From Sphagnum magellanicum (taxonomy: Eukaryota > Streptophyta > Sphagnopsida > Sphagnales > Sphagnaceae): DNA of 64,000 nt. Of the stretch, positions 11,495-22,455 are shown one piece after another. Below the pieces are notes generated by a model, which had not been told where the DNA came from, searched no databases, and saw only the letters and a list, made by a program, of their open reading frames with translations. Within the stretch, counting starts at the first letter, position 1; each line of letters opens with the position of its first letter. The stretch lies in the NCBI GenBank assembly GCA_021904315.1, contig CM038908.1, positions 11,118,501 to 11,182,500 of the forward strand, written 5' to 3'. A program made the translations under genes and the position numbers.

Positions 11495-14400
11495 TGTTAT
11501 TATTGGGTTCCAAACTGTATGACCTGCGGCAATACCAACCTTGGATCAATACCAGCCAGGTAGCTGGGACCTGAAGAAACACCAGCCTTGTACCAGCCAG
11601 AAATCACCACAGATGGGTATCAAATACCCAGCTTTTGAAAAACAATTAGGCTCACCTGTGATCGATTTGAATACGTAAACAATACCTCCTGGGTACAAAT
11701 TTTCCTCCAGGTATTGTTTTGGGAATACCAACCTATTATGCATAAGGGGTAGTTATTAGAAGAACCACCTAATACCCACCCATCATGCAAAAGGGTTGGT
11801 TTTTTTATATATACACAAACTAGAAACTACTTAGTATGATGTCAATGTGTAGGAGGGTCTAGATAAAATTTTGTGGGCTCTGCTTTCTAGTTACTGGTGA
11901 CAACAGGGATTTAGGGTTTAGAAATAACCTACTTGCACTCATGCAATGCAAGTTCTTCATACCCCAATATAGTTTTGCTATTACTTTTTTCCAAAGTGAT
12001 ACTAGACCAACAAAAGTCTTGACAGGTATTTGCAAAGTTAATAGCAAGGAGATAGGATATCTTACCAGTTCTCATCCAATCTCATACAAGGTATGCCGGG
12101 TTTCAATATCCTAACCCACACCCAGCCAACCACTGGATCAAAAATCAATATCTGGCCAACACTAGTTGCAACCTTATAAAACTTGTCGAGGTCTTGTAAG
12201 GCAATGTACAACATTATAGCATGGACCTTGTTTTATATAAAATGCCTACTAAGCAAAATCTGGCAGGTGTTTTAGTATAGGGTAATGGGGCAGCCCTCTC
12301 GGCTCTTCCATGTTTTGAGGTTCCACTGCAGGGGCAGTAGCCCTGAGCAATGGGATCAAAAAACATGGAAGAGCCGAGAGGGCTGCCATTATCTGGCATA
12401 ATGAAAATGGCATCTGAACAGATTTTCATCTAACCTGGCAATGAAAAAATAAAAATCAGAGCACAAGCATTACACACATTACAGATTGTAAGAATTCTTC
12501 CACCACATAAGATGCTCGGCAAACATTCTGCCTGACAAGGGAACTCCAAATACAAAGGGAAAAAATTGCATATGAGAAGGGCCTGTCTTCTAGGATTTGC
12601 CTTACCTGTCATGAGGCCAATAAGCCAAGTGGAAAGCACCAAAAATCTCAGTCCACTATTCCAAAAGATAGTTCCTTCCCCTGTAAAAAAGAACCTGTCA
12701 GAATTTTGACAACACTTTTGTTGAGACCTTTGGAAGGTTGAAAAGATAGGCCATTCTCCTACTCAAATTTTGATGGCACTCTGGTTGGGATCTTACAAAA
12801 TTTGTAAGGCCATGTGTACAGCCTAGCAGGAACCTTATGCTGAACAACCTGCTGTTGATACCCACTTGGCACAATCTGACAAGTTTTTAAAGGAATGAAA
12901 GGCCTCACCACTTTGCTATTGCATTTTACTGTAATTCCAAGAGAAAACAGGGACAAAGTAAGTGCTGTTGCTCACATCTAATTGTTTTGCCAAAGAATTC
13001 ATGAAAAGAATTTTTTTGTTCCAAGTCAGACTAAAATTTGTTGAGATTTTCACAACTTTGATACCTCCCCTCCCCCCTAAAAAAGTCACTGATATGATGT
13101 AGAAAACATACCATGGTCATTGCCACTGCTGACAATATTCAACATGGCCAAAAAGTAACCTGAGCTTTGCAAGGAGATCAGTGAGCACAAAGCCACTGTT
13201 ATGATGTTGGGTTTCTCTCCATGTGTTGGCAACACTTGGAAGTGACATCAACAATCAAAATCTCTGGCCAGAGCTCCTTATAACAGGGGCTGTCATAGAT
13301 CATGTACATTGATATAGAGTGAACTTTCTCTATGCAATTCCTCTGAACATTTTCCATCTACATCTCTGAGATAGGCATATCTTAACTCGCTGCCAATTTG
13401 TGTTTCCCCCAACCCCCCAACTTTGAAACTCCATGTGAGCAAATAATCTAGAAACATCTAGTTTGCTTATATAGGAAAGGGTTGACCAATGTGATTGCTT
13501 TGATAAAACATGGTTTCTCCTATTAAAAGTGCCTCTGACTCTTGAACAACTTTGCTGGTTGAGGATGTTTGTGTGTGCAGGGCAGCAGGTTCCAGGCAAG
13601 CTTGTAGTGTCAAGTGGTTTGTCAAGGGTGTAATCAAGCAGCTGGGCATGTACCGACCAGAAGAACTGAAAAAAAGGAGCACAGCCACCACTCAAGGATT
13701 TAAGACAAACATGTATGAGAGCTGGGAGATGAAGCCAAGTTCCTTTCCTGACTGCCTCACTGGGTCAATGTGTGCATGGATTGATATGTAGCTAGATTTC
13801 ACACTCGCAACTTTATCAAGGACAATGTAGGATCGAATACCTTGTATTGACCTCCCCAGAATTGAAGTAATGCTTGTATTGCATCTGTAAGAAACAAAAT
13901 ACAAGGGAATTGAAATACATGGGGAACACAGACAGTGAACCCAAGAGTACTTGGTTCTTTCTCATGTAATAAACAAAGATTATTTGCAGCTGTAACAATG
14001 ATGCAATTCGACCAGCCAAAAATATGCATGATAAACTGATCATAACATGTCAAGAAGCTGAAGTTGGCACACACTAGTTTTGGCTTCATGCCTCCTTCAA
14101 GTATGTCAGACAGTTTATCTTCATGCGCTAAGGAGTACCTCCTTCATCTATTTGACCAGGAGAGCAACCGTTGATCACACAAGCTTAAAAGACACCTGCC
14201 TGTCTACTACAAATGCTCATCCCTTCAGTTGAGGTTTTGGTTCTGATGCACAGTATTAAAGATATCTCTACTTGCTTGAACATCTTCTCACTTACAAAAA
14301 AAGGAAACCAAGGGGCACCAAACTCATCAACAGCAACATTGTCGGTTTTCCAACAAATCAACCCATGGATACAATATCAAAATGTTGGATCGACTTGATG

Positions 14401-14730
14401 CACACAGATTGACTGCTTAGAGCTTTCGTGTTTCTTTCCCATTGGGTTTAAGGTTTAGGGTTTAGGGTATGCTAAATGGATCTGTGGGTAGATCTCAATT
14501 TTACATATCCATTTAAACCTTAGCTTCAGGAAACCAGGCAACCTGTTCAGGAGTAAATGCTGACGTCTTATAATAGCAGAATTTGAAACCCTAAACCCTA
14601 ACCTTTCCACTTACCTTGTCATGAAGATTGGGAGGTTTTTGGTAGATGATGTTGTTGCAGGTTGGCCATTGCCTGGGGGCGTCCGTCCGTCCGTGCTTGC
14701 TGCTCCTGAGCTGGTTGAAACTTGACGCTG
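11495..14730 (-). CDS. Possible multi-exon gene, product not recognised (membrane segments)
   Basis: No long frame exists, but the minus strand carries a run of strong splice sites. The best phase-consistent chain is 13841-13884, 13551-13665, 13112-13234, 12797-12928, 12606-12680 and 12483-12531. It translates to pieces such as ALLQFWGGQYK, LLDYTLDKPLDTTSLPG, a hydrophobic IITVALCSLISLQSSGYFLA, and WNSGLRFLVLSTWLIGLMTG. The last two would be membrane helices. Less certain exons lie at 14615-14730 (with an AAG/GTAAGT donor), 14519-14566, around 14,300, and downstream at 11.5-12.1 kb. After 12,531 one acceptor leads to a stop at 12,389; another keeps a frame open through the hairpin described below. 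I do not recognise the family. Because frames were chosen by eye, some or all exons could be chance. The splice signals, more than the protein, suggest a transcribed gene or a non-coding RNA. Confidence 0.3.
12283..12391. repeat. Strong inverted repeat (26-bp perfect stem, ~40-nt loop)
   Basis: CAGCCCTCTCGGCTCTTCCA at 12,291-12,310, extended by TGTTTT, is perfectly mirrored by the complement ending at about 12,385. The flanking TAATGG/CCATTA also pairs across a 2-nt bulge, and the inner TTGA/TCAA pair continues the stem. The size and loop resemble a plant microRNA precursor or a small foldback element. The arms do not match a conserved miRNA family that I can recall. Confidence 0.85.
14446..14602. 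repeat. Inverted pair of telomere-like motifs
   Basis: TTTAGGGTTTAGGG at about 14,454-14,468 faces CCCTAAACCCTAA at about 14,590-14,602 across some 120 bp. The pair lies inside the possible minus-strand gene, next to its first strong donor. It could be a telobox regulatory site or filler inserted at an old break. Confidence 0.6.
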
Positions 14731-15189
14731 TGTCTTTCCACCCCTTCCCCCCACAAAAAAAGAGCAAAAAAAAATCGACGAAAGAAAGAATCTCCAGGGC
14801 TTTAACAGCGTCCAGCCAGAACCAGATGATAATATATGATTACAGCGGTTTCTCGATCGAACTTCCGGTTGTGGCGATCGGACCCCGCACGGGCAACAGC
14901 AAAGAACAACGAAGGAAAACGAGAAAGGAGCAGGGGCGCGGGGGGGAAGGGATGGTTCAATATTATCCTGTTTCACACTTAGTGGACGAGAAATATCCCG
15001 CTAAAACAAAAGCGCTATCGAATAGAGTGTGAACGCAAAAAACTTCGACCAGCAGTGAATCAAAGCCAAGTGGCATATTGCATGGACGTACATCAACACC
15101 AAAACTAATCAGTACCCAACACGTCGGCATTTCGCATAAACACACCCACCAGTGTGTAAGCTACCCAGTACCGATACTTATACGAGCTA

Positions 15190-16050
15190 CAGGATGAATT
15201 CATCCAGAAATAAGTTTTCATCAAATTTCATTCATTTACTAAATCAGATGTTTCTCTCCGGCAATTATGTTTCACTGATTTCTTTTTGTAAATGGAGTTA
15301 TTTCATCCATAAATCTTTGAGCCCAAAATTGGAAAATGAGAAATTTCATCCGTTAATGTTGGGAGTCCATGAAAATGAGTTATTTCATTCACTAACAATT
15401 AGCCAAATTAGAAATGATTATATTTTATCCATTAATGTTGTAGGCAACTAAAACGAGTAATTTCATCCATTAATGTTCGAGCCAATGAAAATGATCCATT
15501 TCATCCAACATTTTCATCCATTAATGTTTGGAGCCAATGAAAATGAGTTAATTGATCTATGTCATCCATTAATGAGATCCATTTTCATCCATTAAAGAAA
15601 ATGACTTATTTTCATCCACATGTTCTCATGTGGGTTCATTCATTCGCCACTCCATGTTTCATCTAGTTATGGTTCCATCCATCCACCCATCCATCCATCC
15701 AGGTTTTAAGCCAATGAAAAAGATCCATTTCATCTATAAAGTTAGAACCGATGAAAAACATGGTCCATTTTCATTTATTAATGTTGGGAACCAATGAAGA
15801 AAATGATTCTATTTCATCATGGGGCCAATGATAATGATCAATTTCATCCCACCAATGTTTGAACTGATGAAAATGACCTATTTTTCATCCACATGTTGTT
15901 GTGTCGCATCATTTTTGGTTTCATTCACATATGCTAATCCATGTTTTCATCTAAGTACGGGTTCTTTTCTTTCATCTTTTCATCCATCCAATTCTCCATT
16001 CATTCATTCATTCGTTCATTCATTCATCCATCACCCCCCACTCCCGTCCT
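15190..16050. repeat. Degenerate minisatellite (TTTCATCCATTAATG / AGCCAATGAAAATGA)
   Basis: About 860 bp made of 20 or more diverged units of roughly 35-50 bp. Each pairs TTTCATCCATTAATGTT with a GGAGCCAATGAAAATGA-like half. The 3' end decays into (CATT)n/(ATCC)n at about 15,990-16,035. Frames that cross it are repeat-encoded. Confidence 0.85.
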
Positions 16051-16059
16051 CATCCATAA

Positions 16060-17094
16060 AACTTGTGAACGAAAAAAAACTGTGCGGAGAAATCGCGGGC
16101 GATTGGTGGGGAGTAAAAGAATTACAGGGAAAATCACGGGAATGCGCCACATGGCAAGCGCTGATCTCGACACCCGGCCTGTTGCTATAGCCGTTGGCCA
16201 ATTAATTACAAGCAGTGATGGCGCTCATCGCGCGCGTTTCTTCTGCTTCCACTTTCGCCCTTTTTGTCGACACTTGTTTTTTTATTTGCGGCTATCAAAT
16301 TGCGCCTTTCTTTTTCTTCCATCGTCGTCGTCGTCTTCGTCGTGGTTGCTGCTTTGGTTCCCCTTCCCTTCGTGTTCACTGCGGCTATTTTTTCTCCCTT
16401 TCTACTTCTGGTCGTTATCGGATTGCGCATCCGTCTCTCGCAGGCAGCTCTCTTTGTCCTTCCTTCCGTATCATCATATCAACTTCTCGTTAGCTTCAGC
16501 GGCGATTACTTCCCATTTCGTAAGTATTCTTCATATCGTTGCCAATGGTTTCGCGAAGGGAGTAATATGAAGTTAATGCAATGAAGACGGTGTTCGTTAA
16601 GGTGGCGTTGCCTTTGTTTGTTTGCTTGCTTAGTTCTAGTATAGCTTCTTTTGTGATTGATCTTTTCATTATTATGTGAAGCTTATTATCTCTGTTCTTG
16701 GACTGTGCTTTCTTTCTTTTTCTTTTTTTTTGGTGTCCCGTGTAGGTTTTGTGTTTTGAGGGTTCATAACTAATAATCGTCGTCGTTGTCGTTGTCGTCG
16801 TCGTGTTTTTTTTCTTTCTTTTGGGTCCTGTTTCTTCCTTCTCTGTTTTCTTTTTCTTGTGGTTTTTGCTGTTGGAGAGTGTTTGTTGTTGCGTTTGGTG
16901 TGGAACTGTGTCTTTCGGCTTTTCTCCAGTGTAGGTTTTCTCGTACGTTCTGATAAGTTTGTAGAGGAGCCGTAGGCAGGAGGCGTTTTTGTTGAGGTTC
17001 ATGAGTGATATTGTTTCTACGTCTAATTAGTAGTACGGGGCGTTTTTTTTCGTTTTTGTTAGGGTCTCTCTCTCTCGGAAGCTTTGGAGAGAAG
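16060..17094 (+). promoter_or_regulatory. Promoter / 5' UTR region of the Ala/Glu/Gln-rich gene
   Basis: GC content rises sharply after the minisatellite, with (TCG)n at about 16,322-16,345 and (GTC)n at about 16,778-16,802. A good donor (TTTCGTAAGT, about 16,516) followed by pyrimidine-rich DNA up to the ATG at 17,095 suggests a leader intron. The exact transcription start is not visible. Confidence 0.4.
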
Positions 17095-19436
17095 ATGGCT
17101 GGTCCAGAGCAACAAGCAGCGAACCAACTGCAAGTAAAACGTTCTGCGGAAAGTGAAGCGCAGCCTGCTCCTGTTACAAAAAGGCCCGTGACTCAAGAAT
17201 TTGAAGAGAAGAAAGATGTCCAGGACGGAGCAACCGTGGAGCCATCACTGGAGACAAATCACGTCGTAAGCTGCTGGTCTTTGTTATAACGCTTTTTTGT
17301 TAGTAGTTTTTTTTCCTTTCCTCATGTTCATTCTTGCGGCTGTGCAATCTCGCGTCTGTCCCTTGCGGCTCGGAAGCTTTTGTGGAAGTTTAGAGTGTTT
17401 CTACCAGGCATTGCACTCGCCGACAATACGGATAAGAGGAGAGGAATATTCTCGGACATATTGGAGAGGGGCGCCTTCTAGAATTATTTCTTCCTGTTTT
17501 TCGTTTTTCTTTTTCTTTTTTTTTCCCCTCGGTTTACGCAGTCGGAAACGCGTTTTCTGCATGCACAAGGTGTTGCGAACCGTATGAATCCCATCATGCT
17601 CAAAAGCGTTTTGCATGACTCTGCAAAACTCTTTGTATTTAACTCTCTTATTTGCAGTGCCAAACTCGACACACTTTTGCCTTATCTCATGTGCCAGGAA
17701 AAACAAGCCGTCACGAATCAGAACGAGGCGCAGCCTACCGGAGACCTGAAACCTGTTGAACAGCTTTCGGTCGGTAACGAGCAAGAAGATGCAGTTCAAG
17801 AATCTGCGCAGCAGCCTCACGCACAGCAGCTTCCAACCGAGGCAGTAAAAGCTCAAGATAATTTTGAACAGGTGACATGCGATCTTTTGGGCACTTTCTG
17901 CACATGACAGATTACTGGATTGTGGTATAGGGATAGTTTGAGACACAAACTTTCCTCACGGTAGAGATCAATGACAAGGGTTTTTCCCTTTTGTGTAAGA
18001 CTGTGGCACGACATCTGTTTGTTGGAGTATAATATGGCAGAACTCACTGGTTCAAATGGATCATCATAGGTGGTTGACTATGGTTCTGATTGGTGGGTAT
18101 AAAGGGAGTGGAGGAACACAGCAGTTAGGTTCAGAATTTCTATGCATAATCATACCTTGGTTTTTGAAACCAGTTGAGAACTCCTCCAGAAGATGATTTG
18201 CAGATTCTTTCAAGGAATGACCACATGAATTTTCCTGAGCTCTGCTACAATAACCAATGGTTGGGAGTAAATCATGAACATGCTTTTATGACAGTTTGAG
18301 AATAACTGTTTATACAGGACACAGATGAAGCCACAGCAAAGCAAAGAGAAGTAGTAGAAGCTGCAGAAGAAGCTGTGAAGGAGGCTGTGGCTGCAACTGT
18401 GCCTGCAAAGGAGACCACCCATGATGATCAAGTTAAAGTCCCTCAAGAGAGCTTGCAGAATGGTGCCACACATACGACTGTTACTAAATCTTCAGATGAA
18501 GATGCAAATGGGACTGGCCAGGTAGTGAAAGAAAATCAAAACACAACTTTGCTGCAGAACCTGCTAATATCTGCAAACTTTAGTTCACTGGGTAGCTGCT
18601 GCTGGTTTTGCAAGTTGCTGATTTTTTAGTACCTGTCCCCTATTTCTATCATTACATGAGCTTGTTTGGTGAGGCCTCTAGATTCATGACAACCTGTAAG
18701 CTGTTGTGTTGCCAATAGCATGCTTGCTGGTTTTTCCATGGCAAGATTTGGATGTAGACATGGATTTCTGGCTTCAAATAATTCAATTTTGTTACCCTAG
18801 TTAGAACTACAGTGTAAACCTTGAATCTTCCCATGGCAGTGTGTTTGAAGGAGATTAAAGGAAATTAGATTCTGCTCTATGATGTGCAGGCACCTTTTGT
18901 CCCAGAAACGGCAACCCCACCCACCCATCTTCCAAACTCTGGGGAAGACAAGGTCATTGCTCCAGCGCAAGACGTATGAAAATGGGTGAGCTGGAAAGGC
19001 ACAACAGTCTGTTGAGCAAGGTAGGCAATTTTTCAATTTTTCACTGGCTTGACTGACTTGTAATCAGATCAGAGCTCACAGCAGAAGGACTGGGCTAGGT
19101 GTGAACTGAAGAGGATACTGTTGGCCTTCTGTTGGAAGATGTAGTGTACTGAATTGTGATGAAACTGGTTCTATTTCCCGTATAATAAATTCTGCATGAG
19201 TACTGGTCTAAATGGGTGGTTCCACTTGCGATAAGTGCCCTATCTGTTTTACTGGACAAAGAGGGAAGTGATTACATTTTTCATTCTTTTTTTGAGCAGG
19301 CTCTGATGGTGCTAACCTGGCACCTTCAAAGAATATTAAGTCTTGGATTTTGTTTGTGCAAAAGATGAAAGACCTGTACACTCACTGGTTGGATTGGATT
19401 TTTAAAAGTTTGTGGCACCTGGAATTTTTAATTTAA
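17095..19436 (+). CDS. Unrecognised disordered Ala/Glu/Gln/Thr-rich protein
   Basis: Exons 17,095-17,265, 17,698-17,871 and 18,318-18,521 join with clean GT-AG sites and all split between codons (57, 58 and 68 codons). The next exon starts at 18,889, and a last one probably runs 19,300-19,436. The protein starts MAGPEQQAANQLQVKRSAES and is low in hydrophobic residues, with repeated Gln/Glu/Ala/Thr/Pro and acidic stretches (EAAEEAVKEAVAATVPAKE). It is therefore probably intrinsically disordered. The favoured last exon adds a contrasting Trp-rich helix (SWILFVQKMKDLYTHWLDW). The donor of the fourth exon is uncertain: candidates at about 18,953, 18,973 and 19,020 give different tails. I recognise no family or enzymatic motif, and no signal peptide is seen. 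A stress-related or chromatin-associated disordered protein is possible but unsupported. Confidence 0.55.
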
Positions 19437-19963
19437 TTTGGCTTGGAAATTGTCCACTCTTTTATCACAAGTTGATTGCATTGCAAAATTGGATAAAACA
19501 CAATGATCATTGTACTTTGGAAATTGGTGGTGGTATATTTGATGGGTCTTATGGCAATTGGATTGTGATTTGAGGGTTGTGAGTTATTATCTGCTGCTGA
19601 TTTTGTAGATTAGAGTTTGCCTGATTGACAGAAATGCCAATTCAGACAATTTTGTGAAACAAATTAAATTAACAGCTACTAATTTGAATGAAAGCTGTTT
19701 GTTATGTATTCTCTCTCTCTTCACCCTGCCTGCTCTGAGTATTCTTGTCAACAGGACCATTATTCCTGATAACTTTTTGCAAACGCACCTTCACAAAGCA
19801 GAGCAGAGCAGGGCACTAGGAGGACTTTGCAAAGTCTGCTACGAAAGCTTTGCAAACAAGGACTGATATTCCCGATCAAGGATTAGCAGTACATTAGCAT
19901 TCAAGGGTCTAGCAGTACATTAGCAGTACATTAGCATTCAAGGGCAGGGGTGAAATTCTTAAA
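19437..19963. other. 3' flank of the Ala/Glu/Gln-rich gene, no gene seen
   Basis: Moderately AT-rich DNA, probably 3' UTR followed by intergenic sequence. A short motif (AGCAGTACATTAGCATTCAAGGG) recurs two to three times at about 19,885-19,945, just before the dispersed repeat. Confidence 0.5.
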
Positions 19964-20235
19964 TCCATCAATTTTGGTGGTAGATTCAGTTTCATACTGT
20001 CCTCCTTTTTCTTGAGCGCCTCCACTGCTGCTACATATATTTTCACTGCTGCTACCTGTACAACTACCATAAATACTCTCGAATCTTGCGTGGCAAATGC
20101 TGAGTTTCAGCATTTCATATTGAGATGTAATAAAATCTCCTTACTTTGCGGGGGTATCTCTGAAAGAGAGGACAGGGGTGGAAGGAGGTCCAAAGGCAGG
20201 GTGAAGTCAGGGTGATTTCAGGAATAACTCTATTA
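19964..20235 (+). repeat. Dispersed repeat copy 1 (inverted partner at 49.2 kb)
   Basis: About 270 bp that aligns, by eye at about 75-80%, with the reverse complement of 49,238-49,460. Shared landmarks are GAGCGCCTCCA, GCTGCTACATATATT, TACTTTGC, AGGGTGA and ATAACTCTA. A reading frame through both copies begins FFLSAS.AATYI and ends in an Arg/Glu-rich segment. The element family is not recognised. Confidence 0.7.
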
Positions 20236-20879
20236 TTTTGGCGATTTCCATACGAGTAATATGTCCTTTTTTGTGCAAAATTTTTGGTATCTACTCTAGT
20301 GTGTTCTTTGATCTTTACTTGTTTTGATGGTTGCAAGATGTCCATATATGATTGGTTATTGCCGATTATCATGATTTTTAATCACATTTGAAAATAATTG
20401 TAATGGTAAAAAGTGTTTTTAATACCAGACCAGTATTGACAATTGCCCCAGCATCAATTTTTTTCTAAATCTTAAGATTGATAACAGATGACCTGATTAC
20501 GGATGCCTTCCATCCAGCGTTTTGTTTTGTGGTGAATTTCCACACCATTCCAACAAAAACTAACAAAATTGAAGTATTAAAGTCACCTTCAAATCAGTCC
20601 CTAGTCTGTCCCTAGTTTAATTATTTAAGTTTTGTTTCATCCCCAGTTTTTGGGTAGCTTTAAAGCCACCCCAATTGGGAATTGAAATTTGAAACTTTGT
20701 CCTCACTTTTTTTATATCATTAAAGTCACCCCAATTGAAGACGAAAATCTCAAACTAATGATTAATTATGGATTAATTGAACTTAATTTTGAATTTAAAA
20801 GCAAACCTCGGTGATATGGTTGTATTATGGGATTATGAGTGCATAAAAGTTGTATGGGTATATGTTTGACTTTTTGGAG

Positions 20880-21440
20880 GCATTTGTTGGTAGTTTGTTT
20901 TTAGGGTTTGGGTTTGGAGATTAATTTTTAAATATTGATGTTTGGGATATGATTTTAGGGTTTTCTTTCCAATTGTGTTTTTTAGGGTTTGGGTATAACG
21001 GGTTAGTTTTTTGTTTATTTTTTACGGTTTGGATTTTAAGAATTTTTTTTTAGGGTCTTGGTTTTCGGGTTTATTTTTAAGTTGTTTTCTAGGGCTTGGG
21101 TTATAAGGCTTATTTTTTAGTTTTTTTTCTAGGGTTTGGATTTTAGGGGTTGTGTTTTAGTTTCTTTTGTTAGGTTTGGGTTTTAAGGGTTTTTGTTGGT
21201 TGTTTTTGGGGATTAGGTTTTAGGGGTTTTCTTTTAGTTGTTTTATTTATTTAACATGGTTTTTTAAATTTTCTTTTCATTTCTTGGTGAATTGGGTTTC
21301 AAGGGTTACTTTTATTAAATTTTCAGGTTTAAACCATAGAGTTGTTTAGAAAATGTTATTTTGTTTGTGAGGTTTATGTTTTAAGGGTTATTTTGTAAAT
21401 GTAAAGTTTCAGGGTTTTGAGTTTGGAGTTTTTCTTTTTT
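20880..21440 (+). repeat. Degenerate telomere-like tract
   Basis: About 560 bp of diverged TTTTAGGGTTTGGGTTT units on the + strand, interrupted by T-rich spacers. It differs from the perfect TTTAGGG telomere unit. It may be an old interstitial telomeric block or a simple-sequence expansion. Confidence 0.7.
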
Positions 21441-21469
21441 TTTAATTTGGCTATTGGGTTGAAGAATTG

Positions 21470-21810
21470 TTGGGTTGTGTTTGTGGTATAGTTATATGAG
21501 TTTAGGTGGGAAAGTGGGTTGTTTTGGTATTGGCATGTGGGAAACCAACAAAAAATTTAGGTTGGTAAATCATTTGTTATGATAAGTTTTTGACATGTGG
21601 GAAATTAACAAAGATTTTCGGTGGGTGAATGGGTTGTGTTATGGTAAGTCTTTTGCATGTGAAAAGTCAACAAATATTTAAGGTGGGTACTTGTGTTGTT
21701 ATGGTAAGTTTATGGCATGTGAGAAATCGACAAAAATTTTAAGTGGGAAAGTTGGTTCAAAGGTGGTTTTGAGACATTTTTGGCATGTGTGAGAGGTTAA
21801 TAAAAGAAGT
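21470..21810 (+). repeat. Five-copy tandem repeat of about 62 bp
   Basis: The core GGCATGTGRGAAATCAACAAA recurs near 21,533, 21,592, 21,653, 21,716 and 21,783, each followed by GGTGGG...GGTTGT...GGTAAGTTT. Units are about 75-85% alike. It directly follows the telomere-like tract. Confidence 0.8.
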
Positions 21811-21969
21811 TTCCACTTCCAAAGTTTGTATTTCTCATTTTCACAAATCGTTTCTTCACATTCTTCTTTTTCAAGTAAGAAGTTTAGTTTATCTTATAAT
21901 TTTGATGAAGAATTGTTTGAAAAGATAGAGATGAAAAACAACATCCTTTATATTAATTCACTACGTCTA

Positions 21970-22455
21970 TCAATCAGTCTGTCTGATGGGGGTTTTGGGG
22001 GGTGGGGGAGGGAGAAGCCGGTGAAGCAACGGGCAACCGGTGTTAGTCAGTGACGGGGGTTGGACCACCACGGTTTCCGTGTACAAATTGTCTCCACAAA
22101 GCATTGCAATCGTCCGAAGGGTAGGAATGACGATCGGATCGCATCCTTTTCCCACCGCACCAGAGGCGGATATAAAAACCTTCCCCTCCCCCCCCCACTA
22201 CTGAAAGAACCAGCGGTTATATAAAGGAGCGTGTTTTTGGAAATTTTCAAAACTTTCGGGAACCAAGGTTCTAAATGTCAGAACCAGGGTTTTGGGTTTT
22301 CTCACATCAGGTAAGGGAGTAAATATCCAGACTGATAACCTAAGGGTACACACAGCTGGATCTGATACCCGCACAATGTCGGTCGAGACCACTGCGCGTT
22401 CGGGGTGGTTAGAGTGGCGTAACCACGGGTGTCCGAAGGTCACGGGTACCACTAG
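21970..22455. other. GC-rich island of unknown nature
   Basis: This segment is markedly richer in G+C and CpG than the AT-rich DNA on both sides and has sharp edges. It includes G- and C-runs, two TATATAA-like motifs (GCGGATATAAAAACC at about 22,167 and TTATATAAAGGAGCG at about 22,217), and a 255-bp minus-strand open frame (22,198-22,452) with no recognised motif. It could be a diverged LTR or promoter or a foreign insert. No rRNA, tRNA or snRNA signature was found. Confidence 0.4.

Noticed and set aside
15819..16584. Overlapping plus-strand frames of 92-209 codons
   Set aside because: They begin in the minisatellite or run through TCG/TTC-rich promoter DNA and differ in every frame; no domain or consistent start.
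22261..22450. Possible 5S rRNA, tRNA or snRNA in the GC-rich island
   Set aside because: No A-box/B-box pair, no plant 5S core and no U-snRNA motifs could be matched.
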